Of a stretch of DNA of 64,000 nucleotides, positions 61,101 to 64,000 are shown piece after piece. Source of the stretch: Butyrivibrio sp. NC2007. GTDB taxonomy: Bacteria; Bacillota; Clostridia; Lachnospirales; Lachnospiraceae. Within the stretch, counting starts at the first letter, position 1. Every line of letters starts with the position of its first letter. A model generated the notes under the pieces. That model saw nothing but the letters and a program-made list of their open reading frames with translations, ran no database searches and was not told the origin of the DNA. The translations under genes and the position numbers were made by a program. The DNA lies in contig NZ_ATWY01000012.1 in NCBI RefSeq assembly GCF_000421405.1, positions 1-64,000 on the forward strand, given 5' to 3'.

Positions 61101-61916
61101 ATGAGTATAGGAACAAATATCAAAAGCCTCAGGGAAGATAGAAAACTCACACAGAATCAGGTGGCAGATGCATTGGGAATAACTTTTCAGGCTATTTCTT
61201 CCTGGGAAAGAGATGAGTATAAACCGGATACAGACAAGCTGATAAAGCTGGCAGAATTCTTTGATGTATCAGTGTCAGCTATTGCTGAAGAAAAGAGCAA
61301 TACCTTCAAAACCAAGGAAGTTATCTATGACTGGGAGCATATGAAAACCTATGTGAAGACAACTGCCAGGAATTTCAAACTTTCCAATACCTTGAAAGCT
61401 GTTGATTATGCAGTGGATGCTCACGAAGGACAAAAGCGTAAGCGTTCTTCAACTCCATATATTTATCATCCGCTCAATCTGGCCTGTCATGCACTGGCAA
61501 TGGACATAAGGGATGATGCAGTGGTAGCTGCCTGTCTTCTTCATGATGTCATAGAGGATTGCTCTTCAAAACTTGAGGATCTCCCGGTTGATGACGAGGT
61601 AAAAGAGCTTGTGCAGTTGCTCACTTGTGAAAAAACCAATGATAAGAATCGGGAAGCAATAATAAAACCTTATTACAAAGCTATCGCTGGAAATCCTAAA
61701 GCTGCATTGATAAAGTGCATGGACAGATGTAACAACCTTACTACGATGTCCTGGGGATTAAGCAGAGATAGAATCTACAGGATGATCAAAGAGACAGAAG
61801 AGTATTATCCTGAGTTACTAAAAACAATTAAAGACACCACTGAGTATAACAATGCTGCGTGGCTTCTTAAGTATCAAATGGAGAGTATGCTGGATATTTA
61901 TAAGAGACTGATGTAA
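61101..61916 (+). CDS. XRE-HTH fused to an HD-type (p)ppGpp hydrolase-like domain
   Basis: 271 residues; GGAGG precedes the ATG. Residues 1-65 are an XRE helix-turn-helix (IKSLREDRKLTQNQVADAL, FQAISSWERDEYKPDTDKL). Residues about 95-260 resemble the HD domain of MESH1/RelA-SpoT hydrolases: AVDAHEGQKRKRSSTPYIYH, AVVAACLLHDVIEDC (the HD pair) and ALIKCMDRCNNLTTMSWG. Such enzymes remove pyrophosphate from (p)ppGpp with Mn2+. Fusion to a DNA-binding domain suggests alarmone-sensing transcription control. The next gene starts 12 bp downstream. Confidence 0.82.
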   Translation: MSIGTNIKSLREDRKLTQNQVADALGITFQAISSWERDEYKPDTDKLIKLAEFFDVSVSAIAEEKSNTFKTKEVIYDWEHMKTYVKTTARNFKLSNTLKAVDYAVDAHEGQKRKRSSTPYIYHPLNLACHALAMDIRDDAVVAACLLHDVIEDCSSKLEDLPVDDEVKELVQLLTCEKTNDKNREAIIKPYYKAIAGNPKAALIKCMDRCNNLTTMSWGLSRDRIYRMIKETEEYYPELLKTIKDTTEYNNAAWLLKYQMESMLDIYKRLM

Positions 61917-61927
61917 GGAGGTGACCT

Positions 61928-62356
61928 ATGATCGTACGCGGTAGCTATGATTGGAAACCTGCCGACAGAAAGCTTTCGGTGCAACGGCATATAAATTGGC
62001 TTGATGATAAAGCTGATATCGTTTGGATGGATTATGATGAATGGCGCAAAGATCCTATTATTGTCAGCGAGAATGCGGAAAACGTTCCAAAAGAGATAAA
62101 GGCCTTTATACCAAAATGGAGGGAAAGAGCGGCCAGTGTGCTTAATGGGCCAATATCGTATTTCTGCCCTATAAAATGGGCTTGCTCAGATGTATATTAC
62201 AAAGGTGAAAAGTACCGTGTTGATACTGGGGTTATAGGTGGAGTAACTGATCACCTGACAATTGACTGGTTATTTGAGTACATTGAAAGAGATATAGCCG
62301 CAGATCTATATTCCATCGGTGCTCTTTATGTTGAATACAGGGGAATGGTCGATTAG
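61928..62356 (+). CDS. Unknown 142-residue protein
   Basis: ATG at 61928 after AAGGAGGTG. Aromatic-rich with the strand ISYFCPIKWACSDVYYKG and a conserved-looking VIGGVTDHLTIDWL. No domain is recognised. It follows the XRE-HD gene within 12 bp, so it is probably cotranscribed with it. Confidence 0.5.
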   Translation: MIVRGSYDWKPADRKLSVQRHINWLDDKADIVWMDYDEWRKDPIIVSENAENVPKEIKAFIPKWRERAASVLNGPISYFCPIKWACSDVYYKGEKYRVDTGVIGGVTDHLTIDWLFEYIERDIAADLYSIGALYVEYRGMVD

Positions 62357-62437
62357 TAGCTGCGACAAAATTATGTAGAGCCGTGTTACTGTCATGTGAT
62401 ATCATTAACCTATCATTTTAGGGGAGTGAAAAGTGTT

Positions 62438-62884
62438 TTGAGCAGTTGTATTATCTATTATTCCAAGCATCATGAGAATACCAAGAAACTTGTTGATGCC
62501 ATTAAAGCGGAGCGTCCAGAGGTTGATCTTATTGATGTGACGCAGAAGCGCGAGCAGGATCTTCATGGATATGATGTAATCGGTTTTGCCAGCGGTATTT
62601 ACTATGGAGAGTTCGCTGAGCAGGTTTTAAACTTCGCCCGGGTAAACCTTCCACCACAGAAAAAGGTCTTTTTCATGGCCACTTGTGGGAATCCGATGAA
62701 GAGCTATTTCAAGGGAATAAGCAAAATCGCGGCTGATAAGCAGTGTGTTGAGGTTGGAAAGTATCTTTGTAAGGGATTTGACAGCTTTGGGCCTTTCAAG
62801 CTTGTTGGTGGAATTCAGAAGGGGCATCCTACGGATGAAGAGATAATGAGTGCGGTAGAGTTTTATAATAGTATTGTTTTATAG
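62438..62884 (+). CDS. Flavodoxin-like protein
   Basis: 148 residues from a TTG at 62438, about 11 bases after AGGGGAG; a GTG at 62426 lies too close to that site. The N-terminus SSCIIYYSKHHENTKKLVDAI is the FMN phosphate loop of flavodoxins (strand, then S-K-x-x-x-N-T), followed by YDVIGFASGIYYGEF and VFFMATCGNPM, the other FMN-contacting loops. Flavodoxins carry electrons on FMN in low-potential reactions. It lies between the XRE-HD operon and a terminator shared with the Doc gene. Confidence 0.75.
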   Translation: MSSCIIYYSKHHENTKKLVDAIKAERPEVDLIDVTQKREQDLHGYDVIGFASGIYYGEFAEQVLNFARVNLPPQKKVFFMATCGNPMKSYFKGISKIAADKQCVEVGKYLCKGFDSFGPFKLVGGIQKGHPTDEEIMSAVEFYNSIVL

Positions 62885-62897
62885 AGAGCATAAGTGT

Positions 62898-62923
62898 GGG
62901 CGGTGCGTTTGAACGTACCGCCC
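62898..62923. terminator. Bidirectional terminator between flavodoxin and Doc genes
   Basis: GGGCGGTGCGT (62898-62908) pairs with ACGTACCGCCC (62913-62923), an 11-bp stem with one G-U pair and loop TTGA. It lies between convergent genes. Confidence 0.75.
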
Positions 62924-62931
62924 ATTATTCA

Positions 62932-63309
62932 TTAGATTTGATGGTCCATTACCCACTGCAAAAGATCTTCATATTCCTTCTTGCTTGCAGCAATATCGAG
63001 GATGATCTCATAAAGTTCTTTCTGCGTGTATTGGAGCTCAATTCCGTTAAGTGCCAGGAAAACGAGCATGGTATGAGCGCCAATTCTTTTGTTTCCGTCC
63101 TCCATGCAGTGGTTCTTGATAAGTCCGTATCCTAATCGGGCAGCTTTTTCCTGGATGGTAGGATACAGCTCTTTTCCATCAAAGGTCTGAAATGGATTTT
63201 CGAGAGCTGAGTCCAAGAGGTCATAATTCAAAACCTTGTCGCTGCCACCAGTTTGTTCAACAAGCTGCTTGTGCATCATGAGGATCTGTTTTTGAGTAAG
63301 TCTTTTCAC
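62932..63309 (-). CDS. doc: Doc-type (Fic fold) toxin
   Basis: 125 residues from a GTG at 63309-63307 that overlaps the antitoxin stop by 4 bases. The signature NHCMEDGNKRIGAHTMLV is the Doc motif H-x-x-x-D-G-N-K-R. Doc is a kinase-type Fic protein that phosphorylates EF-Tu and stops translation. Length matches phage P1 Doc (126). The Phd gene directly upstream neutralises it. Toxin-antitoxin pairs stabilise mobile regions and can act against phage. Confidence 0.9.
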   Translation of the reverse strand: MKRLTQKQILMMHKQLVEQTGGSDKVLNYDLLDSALENPFQTFDGKELYPTIQEKAARLGYGLIKNHCMEDGNKRIGAHTMLVFLALNGIELQYTQKELYEIILDIAASKKEYEDLLQWVMDHQI

Positions 63310-63548
63310 TTTGCCAGTACCTCATATGCTTCTTTGTTTTGTGCCATGAGCTTCTGTGAAATGGCAAGAACATCTTTATCAAAGGCTTCGCTGGTTTCTT
63401 CTGTTTTTCTTATGTCTGTGATGAGAAAGCAGGGAGTATTATTCTTGAGAATAAGCGCTGCGCCTTTTTCCTCTACAAGTTTAGCTACTTTTGAAAAATT
63501 ACGGTTGGCTTCTGTAATGGAAACCATGATACTTGTATCTACTGTCAT
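63306..63548 (-). CDS. phd: Phd/YefM-type antitoxin
   Basis: 80 residues; GAGAGAGG precedes the ATG at 63548-63546. The N-terminus SIMVSITEANRNFSKVAKL is the Phd/YefM DNA-binding fold, followed by ALILKNNTPCFLITDI and a C-terminal tail that covers the toxin. It represses its own operon through operators such as the repeat at 63590-63609 and neutralises Doc. Confidence 0.88.
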   Translation of the reverse strand: MTVDTSIMVSITEANRNFSKVAKLVEEKGAALILKNNTPCFLITDIRKTEETSEAFDKDVLAISQKLMAQNKEAYEVLAK

Positions 63549-63589
63549 AGGAAGTACCTCTCTTTCTATGATTAAATTATAAACAAATA

Positions 63590-63622
63590 GTAGGTATAAT
63601 TCAACCTACAATTATTTGACAA
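63590..63622 (-). promoter_or_regulatory. phd-doc promoter with operator palindrome
   Basis: On the - strand: TTGTCA (63622-63617), 18-bp spacer, TATACC (63598-63593). The inverted repeat GTAGGT (63590-63595) and ACCTAC (63604-63609) overlaps the -10, which fits Phd autorepression. Confidence 0.65.
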
Positions 63623-63652
63623 TGCTTCGAATGTGTTCAATACATAAATTAA

Positions 63653-63781
63653 GCCGTAGCTCTTTTTGCTGAGAGTTACGGCGTTGTTTTAGGGAGGAGC
63701 CACCTGAAGGGGGATTCAAGTGGCGTGTGTTATGAAAAAGTTGTTTTCTTATGAGGGGGCCAAGAGGTTTTGTTCCTCTTG
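63653..63781 (+). ncRNA. Three-hairpin leader or small RNA candidate
   Basis: Three hairpins follow each other in 130 bp. Their arms are GCCGTAGCTCT/AGAGTTACGGC (63653-63663, 63672-63682), GCCACCTGAA/TTCAAGTGGC (63699-63708, 63715-63724) and CAAGAGG/CCTCTTG (63761-63767, 63775-63781). No known riboswitch core was recognised. The first could be a terminator (GTTGTTTT follows). The lipoprotein gene starts 74 bp later. Confidence 0.45.
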
Positions 63782-63855
63782 ATGTATTTATCTTATAGCT
63801 TATACTTAAAACCAGATTAAAAATCATATTAACAATTTGTAAAGAAGGAAAATAG

Positions 63856-64000
63856 ATGAGGTTTAAGAGCATTTTATGCGTATTTGCTACGGTGTTGATG
63901 GTTTCAGCCTGTGGCAATACAAATGTTTCAAGTGATAATGAGGCTGCTGATTCAGAGTCTGCCCAGTCGGAAGTTAGCGAGGCAAATGAAGAGGGAAGCC
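63856..64000 (+). CDS. Lipoprotein, N-terminal part (runs off window)
   Basis: ATG at 63856 after GAAGGAAA; the frame is open to the window end. The first 18 residues, MRFKSILCVFATVLMVSA, are a lipoprotein signal peptide followed by the lipobox cysteine C19 (V-S-A-C). The visible mature part is acidic and Ser-rich (EAADSESAQSEVSEANEE), the flexible tether usual for surface lipoproteins such as substrate-binding proteins. Function cannot be told from the fragment. Confidence 0.75.
   Translation, partial: MRFKSILCVFATVLMVSACGNTNVSSDNEAADSESAQSEVSEANEEGS

Noticed and set aside
1..64000. tRNA, rRNA or a replication origin
   Set aside because: No cloverleaf with CCA-type acceptor, rRNA segment or DnaA-box cluster was noticed by eye; a tRNA scan would be decisive.

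Overview
The window looks like an accessory (defence and mobile) region of a low-GC Firmicute chromosome, most likely a rumen or gut Lachnospiraceae relative such as Butyrivibrio or Pseudobutyrivibrio. This is inferred from base composition, strong AGGAGG-type ribosome sites, TTG/GTG starts, SpoVK/CbbX-type ATPases, AddAB-type nucleases and an S-box riboswitch. No rRNA, tRNA or CRISPR array was seen. Nearly all genes lie on the + strand in tight operons.

Layout. 1-540: 5' end of an insertion-sequence transposase on the - strand, with its promoter and repeats. 541-2804: a 39-residue Cys-rich peptide, then a Sel1-repeat / J-domain-like / HIRAN trio. 3194-13476: a five-gene operon behind a near-consensus promoter. 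It encodes an unknown protein, a NYN/PIN-like putative RNase, a 1232-residue protein with three RNA polymerase alpha-CTD-like repeats plus a sigma-70 region-4 helix-turn-helix, a ParB/Srx-like protein and a PLD-SNF2 helicase. 13719-18420: a restriction-modification cluster (Mrr-like nuclease, Vsr, Sau3AI/MutH-type nuclease, C5 methyltransferase). The methyltransferase is preceded by two tandem promoters whose -35 boxes contain GATC. 18608-30783: a six-gene operon (PLD-like protein, UvrD helicase without nuclease domain, AddB-like Fe-S protein without nuclease active site, stand-alone PD-(D/E)XK nuclease, UPF1-like helicase, HelD-like helicase with zinc ribbons).

30916-38342: an eight- to nine-gene cluster of HIRAN, J-domain-like, TerB-like and CbbX/SpoVK AAA+ proteins. 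With the trio at 765-2804, this gives three J-domain/HIRAN gene pairs in one window. 38519-41934: an Lrp/AsnC-type regulator overlapping a small alpha-CTD-like protein, then a secreted Ser/Lys-rich protein, an EF-hand protein, an unknown protein and a secreted DNA/RNA non-specific endonuclease. 42045-43915: a divergent pair with only 18 bp between start codons, and a DEDDh exonuclease. 44051-52257: a second AddB/AddA-like pair, with both nuclease domains intact, plus an HNH protein. 52350-56839: a WYL regulator and two DUF262 (GmrSD-like) proteins. 56994-60068: another AAA+ ATPase and an unknown protein. 60146-62884: an S-box-type SAM riboswitch in front of an uncharacterised gene, an XRE-HD alarmone-hydrolase-like protein, an unknown protein and a flavodoxin-like protein. 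62932-63548: a Phd/Doc toxin-antitoxin pair on the - strand. 63856-end: start of a lipoprotein gene behind a three-hairpin leader.

How the genes may work together (inference). Several layers of DNA surveillance sit side by side: restriction by base sequence, DUF262-type modification-dependent restriction, and two AddAB-like end-processing machines. The most unusual parts are the operon with a combined alpha-CTD/sigma-4 architecture beside ParB-like and SNF2 proteins, and the repeated HIRAN/J-domain/TerB/AAA+ cluster. I know of no described system matching either.
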